A program made the translations under genes and the position numbers. The notes below the pieces were generated by a model. That model was not told the DNA's origin and did not search any database. It was given only the letters and a program-made list of their open reading frames with translations. A DNA stretch of 64,000 nucleotides, taken from assembly GCA_016703645.1 (NCBI GenBank), contig JADJBR010000010.1, forward strand, positions 434,001-498,000, in the 5' to 3' direction. Shown one piece after another: positions 39,803-48,261 of this stretch; position 1 is the first letter of the stretch; each line of letters opens with the position of its first letter. Origin of the DNA: Zoogloea sp. GTDB taxonomy: Bacteria; Pseudomonadota; Gammaproteobacteria; Burkholderiales; Rhodocyclaceae.

Positions 39803-40066
39803 CTTGAAAAATTCTGTTGGTGTAGTCCCCTACTAGAGAGAACCTTCCTGCCTCACCGGCGAGGACACCGTGGGCAAGGTTATATACGAATACGGAAGCC
39901 CGGGTGGTGTTCGCGCTTCCCCGCGCATTCCCCTCCATTTTGAAGCCCGGATCGGCCCATCATCATCGGCAACCCGCCTCGCGGATGCCCCTCCGGCAGA
40001 GGCGTGCACAACCGAGTTCTGCTTCGATGGCGCGGACAGACTTCCCTCTCTTTCTCGCTGGCCACA

Positions 40067-40095
40067 TTGACATTTCCCTTTTTGGGAAAGACAAT
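40067..40095 (+). promoter_or_regulatory. higBA promoter with a palindromic operator in the spacer
   Basis: TTGACA (perfect -35) at 40067-40072, GACAAT at 40090-40095, spacing exactly 17. The whole 17-base spacer is the palindrome TTTCCCtttttGGGAAA (40073-40089), so a repressor bound there would block RNA polymerase. This is typical autoregulation of a toxin-antitoxin operon by its antitoxin. Confidence 0.75.
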
Positions 40096-40126
40096 GCAGG
40101 TCTGAACATGAACACATCGTCCCTAC

Positions 40127-40411
40127 ATGCGAATTCTGGGTTTGCCCATACTCGAGGCGTTCAAAAAAGATCATGCAGCCTCGCGTGGGCCACTGGATGC
40201 GTGGCAGACGGATGTCGAGCGTGAGAACTGGAAAACGTCACATGACATCAAGCGCAGATACAGGAGCGCGGATTTCTTGGCCGACAACAGAGTCATTTTC
40301 GACATCAAGGGCAATTCATATCGGCTTGTGGTCAAGGTCCGATATCAGAACGGGCTGGTAGTGGTTGAGTGGGTGGGGACGCATGCCGAGTACGACAAGA
40401 AGAAGTTCTAG
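40127..40411 (+). CDS. higB: HigB-type toxin (RelE/HigB mRNA interferase)
   Basis: 94-aa toxin of the RelE superfamily that cleaves ribosome-bound mRNA. Family features are DIKRRYRSADFLADNRVIFDIKGNSYRLVVKVRY and the C-terminal VEWVGTHAEYDKKKF with the conserved His, Tyr and basic residues. HigB precedes its antitoxin, the reverse of most toxin-antitoxin operons, as seen here. No clear ribosome site precedes the ATG. Lower GC than the surrounding core genes suggests acquisition. Confidence 0.88.
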   Translation: MRILGLPILEAFKKDHAASRGPLDAWQTDVERENWKTSHDIKRRYRSADFLADNRVIFDIKGNSYRLVVKVRYQNGLVVVEWVGTHAEYDKKKF

Positions 40412-40453
40412 GCAGATGTGTGTAAGGCAAGTAAACGACTGATGGAGATGGCG

Positions 40454-41668
40454 ATGAATGTAAAGATCATCAAGAGTGCGGAAGACTACGAAGCAGCAAT
40501 GGCTCGCCTGTCTGCTCTGATGTCGCTTGACCCCAAGGCCAACTCCAAGGAAGAAAACGAGCTGGATCTGCTGGCTCTGGTCATACAGGACTTCGAACGG
40601 CAAACCGTTCCCCCTGTCAAGCCAGATCCGATTGAGTCGATTCTTTTCCGGATGGATCAGATGAGACTCTCCCGCAAGGATCTGATCCCCTACATCGGGT
40701 CGATCTCAAAGGTCTCGGAGGTACTGTCGCGCAAGCGTCCACTGTCCCTGCCAATGATTCGCCGACTCAACCAAGGTTTGGGCATCCCCGCTGACATCCT
40801 GATCGAAGACGTCGAAACAGGCAGCACAGTCGTCGATCAGGAGACAGAGATGGACTTCACCCGCTTCCCACTCAAAGAGATGCTGGAGCGGGGGTGCTTT
40901 GGGGATTTCGAAGGTAACGCGCAGCGCCTCAAAGAGTACGCCGAAGATTTGGTTCGAAAATTCATGCAAGACCTGCTTCCCAAGCAAGTCAGCCCCGCGT
41001 TCCTGCGCGCCCCCATGCATCAACGCGGGGATCGCCAAGCCGATGAGATGGCTCTGTTGGCTTGGCGCATGTGTGTCCTGCGGCAAGCACGAACATTAAA
41101 CATTGCCAAAGAGTACAAGCACGGAACCATCACGCCAACCTGGCTGCATGAGCTTGCCAAGCTCTCGACATTTGATGAAGGTCCAAAGCTCGCCCGGGAG
41201 TACCTCGCCCGTCACGGCATCACGCTTGTCATCGAAAAGCACTTCAAACGTACTTTTCTCGACGGCGCTGCGATGCTAGACAACGATCGACCAATTGTTG
41301 CTTTGACGTTGCGACATGACCGCTTCGACAACTTCTGGTTTGCTTTGCTCCATGAGTTGGCGCACGTTGCCAAACACCTGACCCCAGAGTCTCCCGTGTT
41401 CATCGACGACCTGGATCGCAGCAACCCCCAAGAGGTTGAAGCGGAAGCTGATGCTATGGCCCAGGAGGCGTTGATCCCTGAAAAGAGTTGGCGCACCGCC
41501 AAAGTGCGTCAAACACTACTCTCTGAGGATGCGATCTCTTTCGCAGATGAGATCAGCGTGCATCCCTCCATCGTGGCGGGACGCTTGCGCCATGAAGAGA
41601 AGAACTTTCGCTTGCTTTCGCATCTCATCGGCAAGACGGGGCAGGTCAGTCAGATTCTGAGTCAATGA
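40454..41668 (+). CDS. higA: HigA-type antitoxin fused to an ImmA/IrrE-like zinc peptidase domain
   Basis: 404-aa protein. Residues 1-120 are a HigA-like antitoxin with an HTH (LSRKDLIPYIGSISKVSEVL then SLPMIRRLNQGLGIP). The rest is an ImmA/IrrE-type domain with the zinc-protease motif HELAH at residues 300-304 and EVEAEADAMAQEALIP carrying the third ligand region. Canonical HigA is about 100-140 aa, so this is a large fusion. The ATG at 40454 has GGAG 5 bases upstream; ATGs at 40442 and 40448 are in frame but lack a site. It lies 42 bases after higB, in the same operon. Confidence 0.85.
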   Translation: MNVKIIKSAEDYEAAMARLSALMSLDPKANSKEENELDLLALVIQDFERQTVPPVKPDPIESILFRMDQMRLSRKDLIPYIGSISKVSEVLSRKRPLSLPMIRRLNQGLGIPADILIEDVETGSTVVDQETEMDFTRFPLKEMLERGCFGDFEGNAQRLKEYAEDLVRKFMQDLLPKQVSPAFLRAPMHQRGDRQADEMALLAWRMCVLRQARTLNIAKEYKHGTITPTWLHELAKLSTFDEGPKLAREYLARHGITLVIEKHFKRTFLDGAAMLDNDRPIVALTLRHDRFDNFWFALLHELAHVAKHLTPESPVFIDDLDRSNPQEVEAEADAMAQEALIPEKSWRTAKVRQTLLSEDAISFADEISVHPSIVAGRLRHEEKNFRLLSHLIGKTGQVSQILSQ

Positions 41669-41737
41669 ACAAAAGTCCCAAAAAGGGAAACAGCCACTTG
41701 CATTGATCCTTTTTCGGGATTATCATAGGATCTACTC
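41669..41737 (+). promoter_or_regulatory. Second copy of the higBA palindrome and a promoter-like sequence
   Basis: Eight bases after the antitoxin stop, TCCCaaaaaGGGA (41676-41688) repeats the half-sites of the upstream operator with the same 5-base A/T centre. At 41703-41731 TTGATC, 17 bases, TAGGAT forms a possible promoter, flanked by the inverted repeat GATCCT/AGGATC. Each element alone is weak. Confidence 0.4.
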
Positions 41738-41873
41738 ACCAGCACGGAATCGAACTCCCCAACGAGCCAGTGGCCGTGCTGATAGAAGTCACGGTGTTGG
41801 CAGCCAGGTCTGTACCCAGTCGTCAACACCAAAGAAAAAGGCTCCGAAGTGCTACCAACACTTCAGAGCCTTT
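41738..41873. other. Structured non-coding stretch with three successive hairpins
   Basis: Perfect arms CAGCACGG (41740-41747)/CCGTGCTG (41774-41781), perfect arms GGTGTTG (41793-41799)/CAACACC (41824-41830), then GGCTCCGAAGTG (41840-41851)/CACTTCAGAGCC (41859-41870), 11 of 12 paired. The last has TTT after it on the plus strand but TTTTTCTTT on the minus strand, so it may end minus-strand transcription. This could be an ncRNA, a terminator set or an attachment-site relic. No matching coding sequence is seen. Confidence 0.4.
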
Positions 41874-41997
41874 GGTGAGGTGAATAGGGGGCTACCAAAC
41901 CACCCATGCACATCATGTCTTGAACGGACAGCGGATTTTACCAGTTCGCGGTGTGCTGGCAAGACCAACCCCCCTCAACTTTCATGATGAGTTGGCC

Positions 41998-42120
41998 ATG
42001 GCCTACCACCGATGGAAGAGCGTCTTTGTGCGCGCATACACCCGGTTCCGGTTCGGACGTCGGGAGGCTGTGTGCCAACACTGGCGATCTCATCCGGGTC
42101 AGATGCAATTGTTTGCCTGA
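41998..42120 (+). CDS. Possible small basic protein, 40 aa
   Basis: Open frame from ATG 41998 starting MAYHRWKSVFVRAYTRFRFG and ending SHPGQMQLFA. The composition (Arg, aromatic, few rare residues) looks like a genuine small basic protein. The ribosome site is poor, and the function is unknown. It precedes two other small plus-strand genes in the accessory region. Confidence 0.35.
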   Translation: MAYHRWKSVFVRAYTRFRFGRREAVCQHWRSHPGQMQLFA

Positions 42121-42193
42121 TCCATCCCTGACGGGACTCAGCAGGACCTGACTCCCGTCTCCCCTCTTTCCGCGAACTGATAAGGAAAATCCT

Positions 42194-42352
42194 ATGGCCT
42201 CCCAGAAACCGACGAACGAACACACCTCCGCCCGCGTGGCATCGACCGCTGCCAAGCTGTTGAGCAACCCACGCACAACTGCATCCGTCAAATCCGTGGC
42301 GGCATCGGCACTGACCCAAAAGGCCAGTTCCAGCAAGGCAAAAGGCAAGTAA
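42194..42352 (+). CDS. Small Ala/Ser/Lys-rich protein, 52 aa
   Basis: Starts MASQKPTNEHTSARVASTAA and ends with a Lys/Ser-rich tail. The pattern ARVAS-A-KLL-NP ... SVAASALTQ resembles short proteins I associate with plasmids and phages. I cannot name a family. AAGGA stands 7 bases before the ATG, a good ribosome site. It is upstream of the LRAT-like gene on the same strand. Confidence 0.55.
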   Translation: MASQKPTNEHTSARVASTAAKLLSNPRTTASVKSVAASALTQKASSSKAKGK

Positions 42353-42444
42353 TCGTTGTTGTCACCCGATTTCTGCTCAGCGCCGAAGTCGGATGACGCA
42401 GCGATCAGCTATGGCACTGACGACAGCAACACCAGGAGGTTCTC

Positions 42445-42813
42445 TTGTTCTTCAACACTCAACCCATCCGAATCATTTCTCGCCCCAAGCTGACTGGCCT
42501 GGGGGAACACTGGGGCGTTCAACTGCCCGACGGCAACGTCGCGCACCTGACCCCTGAAGGCGAACAAATTGTGAGCTTCACGGAGTTCGCACAAGGCCGC
42601 CCTATCAAGGAAGTCCGACGCGCCGCACCCGAGCAGCGGGCGCAAATCATGCAGCGGCTCTCCCTATCGCTGCAACACCGGGGGCCCTACCGGCTACTGG
42701 ACCGCAATTGCGAAACCTACGCCACGTGGCTGCTGGGCGAAAAACCCCGGAGCCCTCAGGTGGAAGGCGTCATTCTCTTGGGCGTGATCGCAGCCCTCCT
42801 GCGCTTCGCGTGA
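42445..42813 (+). CDS. LRAT / NlpC-P60-like papain-fold protein
   Basis: 122-aa protein with the two hallmark motifs of the LRAT-like branch of the NlpC/P60 superfamily: an early His in GEHWGVQLPDG (His22) and RNCETYATWLLG with Cys89. In this branch the Cys acts as nucleophile in acyl transfer or hydrolysis. A hydrophobic C-terminal segment (about 104-120, VEGVILLGVIAALLRF) may insert in a membrane. The start is TTG at 42445, set by a strong AGGAGGT 4-5 bases upstream. It lies in the accessory region beside tRNA-Phe; the substrate is unknown. Confidence 0.65.
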   Translation: MFFNTQPIRIISRPKLTGLGEHWGVQLPDGNVAHLTPEGEQIVSFTEFAQGRPIKEVRRAAPEQRAQIMQRLSLSLQHRGPYRLLDRNCETYATWLLGEKPRSPQVEGVILLGVIAALLRFA

Positions 42814-43050
42814 CCTTTTCCACAAACCTGCGCAGTCCTTCGTTCAGGAGCTACTGACACTGATCACGCTCCTTTCCGGGCGGGCTGTCCGCAGATTGGC
42901 CAAACCACTCGGGTGAGCAGAGATATCCAATCTGTTCGCGGGTTCCCATACGAATTTTGTATGGAGCCCACCGAGACGACCAAGTACTGCACGCCCGGTC
43001 GCACACGCAGAATGTGCGGGAACCCCGCGTGTCATGCGGGAAGCAGAAAT

Positions 43051-43081
43051 GAAAACGCCCAACTGAGAACAGTTGGGCGCT
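43051..43081 (-). terminator. Rho-independent terminator of tRNA-Phe
   Basis: Perfect 10-bp stem CGCCCAACTG-ttct-CAGTTGGGCG on the minus strand followed by TTTTC, beginning 9 bases past the CCA end of the tRNA. The 270 bases from the LRAT-like gene to here hold no supported gene. Confidence 0.85.
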
Positions 43082-43087
43082 AAATTT

Positions 43088-43163
43088 TGGTGGCCAGTCG
43101 CGGAATCGAACCACGGACACGCGGATTTTCAATCCGCTGCTCTACCAACTGAGCTAACTGGCC
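43088..43163 (-). tRNA. tRNA-Phe (GAA)
   Basis: 76-nt cloverleaf on the minus strand with encoded CCA. Acceptor stem GGCCAGT/ACTGGCC, D-arm with GCTCAGTTGGTAGAGC, anticodon arm GCGGA-TTGAAAA-TCCGC with anticodon GAA, and T-arm with GGTTCGATTCC. Its 3' end faces the accessory region, the side on which tRNA-targeted islands insert. Confidence 0.97.
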
Positions 43164-43236
43164 AACGAGGACCGCATTATAGGCAAGACCTACCGCCTCG
43201 TCAAACAGGAAATCATGTTTTTCGAGTCAGAGGTGT

Positions 43237-44733
43237 TCAGGCGGGAGGAAACTGCTCCGCGGGGGTTCGAGGTTCGGGGGTCGGTGCCTCTTCACCCGCT
43301 CGGCTACGGGGGAAGACGACCTGGGCGATGGTGCCCTTGCCGCTGGGGTTGGGGATGAGACTGACCTTGGCGCGATGGAGTTCGGTGATCTCGCGAACGA
43401 TGGGAAGACCCAGGCCGGAGCCACTTTCGGTGCTGCCGAGCACCCGGTAGAAACGCTCGAAGACGCGCTCCCGGTCCACATCGGGCACCCCGATCCCCGT
43501 ATCCTCCACCTCAAGGATGGCGCGCTCGGTGGCGATGGTGCGCACGGTGACGCACCCGCCTTCGGGGGTGTACTTGATGGCGTTGTCGATCAGGTTCTTG
43601 ACCAACTCACCCAGGAGCACCGGATTGCCATCGATGAGCAGCGGCTCCCCGGTGGTTTCCAGACCGAAGTCGATATTCTTCTGGCGGGCCCGGGGAACGA
43701 AATCACTGAGCATGGCGCGCAGGAGCGTTTCGAGGTCTACCCGCTCGACCGCGTAAATCTTTTCGTAACTGGCCTCGGCCCGAGCCAGGGAGAGGAGCTG
43801 GTTGATCAGGTGCCCGGCGCGTTCGGCACTCTGGGAGATATGAATCAACGAGCGATGGACCTGCACAGGGTCGGTCTCCATCATGGCCAGATCGGTCTGC
43901 ATGCGCAGCCCCGTCAGGGGGGTGCGCATCTGGTGGGCCGCATCGGCGATGAAACGCTGCTGGGCTTGAAGGTTCTCTTCAAGGCGGGCCATCATTTCAT
44001 TGAAGGCGATGATCAGGGGCCGCACTTCTTCCGGCACGCCCGATACGGAAATGGGGGACAGATCCGAAGGGCGCCGCCGGCGGATCAGACGCTGGAGTTG
44101 ATTGAGGGGGGCAATGCCGCGGGAGAGGCCCAACCACACCAGGATCACGGCAATGGGAATGATCGCAAACTGGGGCAGCAGCACGCCCGTCACCACCCGC
44201 GAGGCGAGGGTACTGCGCTTGTTGCGTGTCTCGGCCACCTGGAGAAGCACCAGGCGCGAGGGTGCGCTGTCGATGGGCTGCACAAACTGGTAGGCTACGC
44301 GGACCTCTTCGCCGGCAATGGACTCATCGCGAAACATGACCAGATCGGGAACGACGTTCTCCGGTGCTGCGATGGGCGGGATGTCCTTGTCGCCGGCAAG
44401 CAGCTCGCCCTTGAATCCGAGCACCTGGTAGTAGACGGTATCGTCCTCGTCGGCCCTCAGGATCAGGCGGGCCGGCGCGGGGAAGTTCACGCGGGCCTGA
44501 CCGTTCTCAAGCTTCACCAGCCGGGCGATGGCCCGGACGTTGACTGCCAGCGCCTGATCATAGGGCTGGTTGGCGATGCTGTTGGCAACGTTGTGCGTGA
44601 CGATGATGGAGATGGGCCACAGGAACAACAGGGGCGCCAACATCCAGTCGAGGATTTCCCCGAAGAGGGAATTGAAGGCCTTCCCGTCGGTGGCCTCATC
44701 GTCCGCCACCTTGCGCCATCTAGGCGACCACAT
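43237..44733 (-). CDS. Sensor histidine kinase (TctE/QseC-like)
   Basis: 498-aa membrane sensor. The first transmembrane helix is at about 29-48 (WMLAPLLFLWPISIIVTHNV), then a periplasmic domain, a second helix at about 172-195, and HAMP. The HisKA box is FIADAAHQMRTPLTGLRMQT with the phospho-His. The HATPase has N-box LVKNLIDNAIKYTPEGG and G-boxes DTGIGVPD and GSGLGLPIV. The proposed ATG at 44733 overlaps the end of the regulator gene by 14 bases; a GTG at 44709 is possible. The signal is unknown; TctE-type kinases often sense carboxylates. Confidence 0.9.
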   Translation of the reverse strand: MWSPRWRKVADDEATDGKAFNSLFGEILDWMLAPLLFLWPISIIVTHNVANSIANQPYDQALAVNVRAIARLVKLENGQARVNFPAPARLILRADEDDTVYYQVLGFKGELLAGDKDIPPIAAPENVVPDLVMFRDESIAGEEVRVAYQFVQPIDSAPSRLVLLQVAETRNKRSTLASRVVTGVLLPQFAIIPIAVILVWLGLSRGIAPLNQLQRLIRRRRPSDLSPISVSGVPEEVRPLIIAFNEMMARLEENLQAQQRFIADAAHQMRTPLTGLRMQTDLAMMETDPVQVHRSLIHISQSAERAGHLINQLLSLARAEASYEKIYAVERVDLETLLRAMLSDFVPRARQKNIDFGLETTGEPLLIDGNPVLLGELVKNLIDNAIKYTPEGGCVTVRTIATERAILEVEDTGIGVPDVDRERVFERFYRVLGSTESGSGLGLPIVREITELHRAKVSLIPNPSGKGTIAQVVFPRSRAGEEAPTPEPRTPAEQFPPA

Positions 44734-45394
44734 CGGGCTTTTCCAGGCAGTACCCCAGCCCTCTCACGGTCACGATCTGCACGCCGCTCTGCTCAAGCTT
44801 CTTGCGCAGGCGGTGGACATACACCTCGATGGCATTGTTGGACACTTCCTCGCCCCAGCCACACAGGTGGTCGACGAGCTGCTCCTTGCTCACCAACCTC
44901 CCGGCACGCAGCAGCAGCACTTCGAGCAAGCCGACCTCCCGGGCAGAGAGCTCCACCACCTGACCGTCTATCTTGACCACGCGATCGGCCTGGTCGTAGG
45001 CGAGGCGGGCATACTCGATGCAACGGGCCTGACCGGTACCGCGCCGGGTCAGGGCGCGAACCCGGGCTTCCAGCTCGGGAAGGGCAAAAGGCTTGGTCAG
45101 GTAGTCATCGGCGCCAGCGTCCAGCCCGCGGACGCGGTCTTCGATGCCATCCTGGGCGGTAAGGATCAGCACCGGCAACGCACATTTGCGGGAGCGCAGG
45201 CGCCGCAACACTTCAATGCCGGACAAGCGCGGGAGACCAAGATCGAGAATCAGCAGATCGAAGGTCTGACTCATGAGGGCAAGGTCGGCATCCGCCCCGT
45301 TGGGGACATGATCGACGGCATAGCCGGCTTTTTTGAGCGCGCGGCACAAGCCGTCGGCAATAATCAGGTCGTCTTCGGCCAACAGGATCCGCAT
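44720..45394 (-). CDS. OmpR-family response regulator (TctD-like)
   Basis: 224-aa regulator. REC: MRILLAEDDLIIADGL with the acidic pair and acceptor Asp in DLLILDLGLPRLSG. The C-terminal winged HTH includes ELSAREVGLLEVLLLRAGRL and VEVYVHRLRKKL-type sequence (NAIEVYVHRLRKKLEQSG). The ATG at 45394 is the family start. It is upstream of and overlaps the sensor gene. The 428-base gap before actP holds only the actP terminator and no recognisable gene. Confidence 0.92.
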   Translation of the reverse strand: MRILLAEDDLIIADGLCRALKKAGYAVDHVPNGADADLALMSQTFDLLILDLGLPRLSGIEVLRRLRSRKCALPVLILTAQDGIEDRVRGLDAGADDYLTKPFALPELEARVRALTRRGTGQARCIEYARLAYDQADRVVKIDGQVVELSAREVGLLEVLLLRAGRLVSKEQLVDHLCGWGEEVSNNAIEVYVHRLRKKLEQSGVQIVTVRGLGYCLEKPDVVA

Positions 45395-45741
45395 GGCGTT
45401 TTCTTGGAAACCAGAAGTGTAAGTTTGAAGTAAGCGGAATATTGCACAGTCGACCCGCTGTTCTCCTTTTACTCGGTCTTGGGGGCAAAGTCGCCGCGCG
45501 AGCAGTGGCAACGCCTCGGGGGTTGGTTCGCCCGACGGACCTTCCCCCGCCGTCTTTTTTCATCCATTCCCGATCGACCGCTGCACGGATCAACCCCTAT
45601 CAGGGGGTTTTCGGCCCTTGCAGCACGCTCCCAAAACAATCCGTCCGAGTCTAGCACAGGGCTGTGCGGGCATCGCACACGCATGCCCATCGCCCGTCGT
45701 CACGCGCGGTAACGAGCCTGGTACAAAGCCCCACATGCATG

Positions 45742-45780
45742 GAAAAACCCCGGCTGCCTTGCGGCAAGCCGGGGTTTTCC
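45742..45780 (-). terminator. Rho-independent terminator after actP
   Basis: AAAACCCCGGCT ... AGCCGGGGTTTTT forms a stem of at least 10 bp with T-run in the minus direction, 43 bases past the actP stop. Confidence 0.8.
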
Positions 45781-45822
45781 AATACTTCCGGCAGGGCCGA
45801 AGCCCGCCGGCAATACAACTAC

Positions 45823-47595
45823 TTAGTGACCCGAAGCACCGGAGGCACCGATACCGGTTTCGGACCGGATCAGCTGGGCGGCGAAGTCGGCACGTTCCTG
45901 CTGGGCATTCGGGCTGCGGTCGAGCAGCGAGAAGATCCAGATACCCACGAAGCCGATGGTCATGGAGAACAGGGCCGGCGAGGTATAGGGGAACGGAGCA
46001 GAGCCCTTCGGGTTGCCAAGGGTGGCGACCCACACGGAGTCGGACAGCACGGTCATCACCACGGCGCTCAGCAGGCCGAGGAAGCCACCGATCACTGCAC
46101 CCTTGGTGGTGCAGTCCTTCCACAGCACGCTCATGAAGAGCACCGGGAAGTTGGCGGAAGCGGCGATGGCGAAGGCCAGGGACACCATGAAGGCGATGTT
46201 CTGCTTTTCGAAGGCGATACCCAGGACCACGGCGATCACGCCGAGAACAATGGTGGTGATGCGCGAAACACGCAGCTCGGAAGCGGAATCCGCATTGCCA
46301 TTCTTGAACACCGTGGCGTACAAGTCATGGGACACAGCGGATGCACCGGACAGGGTCAGACCGGCAACCACGGCCAGAATGGTGGCGAATGCGACCGCGG
46401 AGATGAAGCCGAGGAAGACGTTGCCGCCCACTGCGTTGGCGAGGTGGATAGCCGCCATGTTGCCGCCGCCCTTCAGGACACCCTTGGCATCCAGGAAGGT
46501 CGGGTCGGTCAGCACGAAGCAGATGGCGCCGAAGCCGATCACGAAGGTCAGGATGTAGAAGTAGCCGATCCAGACGGTTGCCCAGCCCACGGACTTGCGT
46601 GCTTCCTTGGCATCCGGCACGGTGAAGAAGCGCATCAGGATGTGGGGCAGACCAGCGGTACCGAACATCAGCGCCATGCCGAAGGAGATGGCGGAGATCG
46701 GATCCTTCACGAAGGAGCCCGGGCCCATGATGGAGTCGCCCTTCTTGGCAGCCATCGCAGCGGTCACTTCGGCCACATCCTTGCCGGACGCGGCAGCGGC
46801 GGTCGCCGCATCAGCGATCAGCTTGGCATCCTTGGCAGCGAGGGCGGTCTTGATCTCGACGGCCTTGGCGAACATCGCTTCCGGGCTGAAGCCGAACTTG
46901 ATCAGCACCATGAAGGCCATGAAGGAAGCACCGGCCAGCAGCAGCACGGCCTTGATGATCTGCACCCAGGTGGTGGCGGTCATGCCACCGAAGAGCACAT
47001 AGACCATCATCAGCGCGCCAACAATCACCACCGCCATCCAGTATTCGAGACCGAAGAGCAGCTTGATCAGCTGACCGGCACCGACCATCTGGGCGATGAG
47101 GTAGAAGGCCACCACAACCAGCGTGCCGGAAGCGGCAAAGGCGCGGATCGGGGTCTGCTGGAAGCGGTAACCGGCCACGTCGGCAAAGGTGAACTTGCCA
47201 AGGTTGCGCAGACGCTCTGCCATCAGGAAGGTGATGACCGGCCAGCCCACGAGGAAGCCGATCGCGAAGATCAGACCGTCGTAGCCATTCGCCATCACCG
47301 CAGCGGAAATACCCAGGAAGGACGCGGCGGACATGTAGTCACCGGCGATCGCCAGGCCGTTCTGGAAGCCGGTGATGCCACCGCCGGCGGTGTAGAAGTC
47401 GGCCGCCGACTTGGTCTTGGAGGCCGCCCACTTGGTGATGTACAGCGTGCCGAGGACGAACACGCCGAACATGGCGATGGCCGTCCAGTTGGTGGCCTGC
47501 TTCTCCGACTGACCGAGATCGGCACCGGCTGCGAGGGCAACACCGGAGGCCAGCATGGCCAAAAGGCCGAGCAAGAGTTTGGAATTGCGCATCAC
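45823..47595 (-). CDS. actP: Cation/acetate symporter
   Basis: 590-aa sodium:solute symporter-family transporter taking up acetate and other short-chain carboxylates. The first helix resembles a signal sequence ([19 protein letters not shown]) and about 13 further membrane segments follow. Family motifs: [31 protein letters not shown] region, AYRFQQTP-like [14 protein letters not shown], and [20 protein letters not shown]. The ATG overlaps the DUF485 stop (ATGA). It is grouped with acs upstream, forming an acetate uptake and activation locus. Confidence 0.93.
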   Translation of the reverse strand: MMRNSKLLLGLLAMLASGVALAAGADLGQSEKQATNWTAIAMFGVFVLGTLYITKWAASKTKSAADFYTAGGGITGFQNGLAIAGDYMSAASFLGISAAVMANGYDGLIFAIGFLVGWPVITFLMAERLRNLGKFTFADVAGYRFQQTPIRAFAASGTLVVVAFYLIAQMVGAGQLIKLLFGLEYWMAVVIVGALMMVYVLFGGMTATTWVQIIKAVLLLAGASFMAFMVLIKFGFSPEAMFAKAVEIKTALAAKDAKLIADAATAAAASGKDVAEVTAAMAAKKGDSIMGPGSFVKDPISAISFGMALMFGTAGLPHILMRFFTVPDAKEARKSVGWATVWIGYFYILTFVIGFGAICFVLTDPTFLDAKGVLKGGGNMAAIHLANAVGGNVFLGFISAVAFATILAVVAGLTLSGASAVSHDLYATVFKNGNADSASELRVSRITTIVLGVIAVVLGIAFEKQNIAFMVSLAFAIAASANFPVLFMSVLWKDCTTKGAVIGGFLGLLSAVVMTVLSDSVWVATLGNPKGSAPFPYTSPALFSMTIGFVGIWIFSLLDRSPNAQQERADFAAQLIRSETGIGASGASGH

Positions 47596-47900
47596 TTGGT
47601 GGCCTCCTTGATGACCTGAGCCTTCAGATCGTCAAACTCGGTATTGGCACGACGAATGTAGATACCGGTGATGATGATGGTGAACAGAATCACACCAACG
47701 CCAATGGGAATACCAACCGACATCACACCCGCGCCGGTCTTCTGCGCCAGGAAGTCCTTGTTGAAGGCCACCAGCAGGATGTAACCGTAGTAAACGATCA
47801 TCATCAGCGCTGTCATGATCCAGCCATAGGAATTGCGTTTCGAGACCAGCTCCTGGTATTTTGGATTTGCCCGGATGCGGTCGCCGAGGTCGTCTTTCAT
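47592..47900 (-). CDS. yjcH: DUF485 inner-membrane protein (YjcH-like), ActP partner
   Basis: 102-aa protein with two transmembrane helices (about 28-50 and 63-86) and the family start with [16 protein letters not shown]485 proteins are nearly always encoded just before actP and are thought to assist it; the biochemical role is not defined. A strong AGGAGGAG ribosome site precedes the ATG. The stop overlaps the actP ATG. Confidence 0.9.
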   Translation of the reverse strand: MKDDLGDRIRANPKYQELVSKRNSYGWIMTALMMIVYYGYILLVAFNKDFLAQKTGAGVMSVGIPIGVGVILFTIIITGIYIRRANTEFDDLKAQVIKEATK

Positions 47901-47978
47901 ATTTCTCCTCCTCTTCGAATAAACCTGCCAGGAGCCAAAGGGACTCCTTTAGGGGTATGTGCAAGTTACAGGCTGACA

Positions 47979-47995
47979 CTTACATCCAACTTACG
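47979..47995 (-). promoter_or_regulatory. GTAAG direct repeat upstream of yjcH-actP
   Basis: CTTACATCCAACTTACG on the plus strand: two CTTAC units 11 bases apart, about 80-95 bases before the yjcH ATG. The same spacing occurs upstream of acs (50381-50400), suggesting a shared regulator. Confidence 0.45.
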
Positions 47996-48113
47996 CTAAC
48001 GGAAGAAACGGGCCGCCTTGATCACCGACAGGAAACCCCATCAGGATCAAGCACATAGAAAAAAACGACGTCGCCGGAATCAATTACCGGGAATTCGACC
48101 CGAAATGTGGACG

Positions 48114-48144
48114 AAAAAAAGGCGCGAGATTCGCGCCTTTTTCC
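48114..48144. terminator. Terminator-like hairpin between acs and yjcH
   Basis: AAAAAAAGGCGCGA-ga-TTCGCGCCTTTTT: near-perfect palindrome with A- and T-runs. It lies 118 bases past the acs stop in the minus direction. The rest of the 361-base gap holds the repeat at 47979 and no gene. Confidence 0.75.
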
Positions 48145-48261
48145 CCCCCTCTACCCCCGGCCTGACTGCACCGGGTTCCTCCCCTGTTTTTTCTTTTTCC
48201 GATTTGCCGTGTTTATTGTTTTCTGCAAATCGCCCCGACCATTGGGCCGGGGAGTGATTTC

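Noticed and set aside
41740..41760. A T-arm-like word (CGGAATCGAAC) as a tRNA fragment or attachment site
   Set aside because: Eleven bases match tRNA-Phe, but this is a near-universal tRNA word and the flanks do not match; no acceptor stem is present.
41938..42348. A 136-codon minus-strand frame in the accessory region
   Set aside because: It overlaps a plus-strand small gene with a good ribosome site and has no recognisable domain.
43375..47619. Long plus-strand frames opposite the sensor kinase and actP
   Set aside because: Antisense shadows of conserved genes, with repetitive His/Gly/Asp composition.
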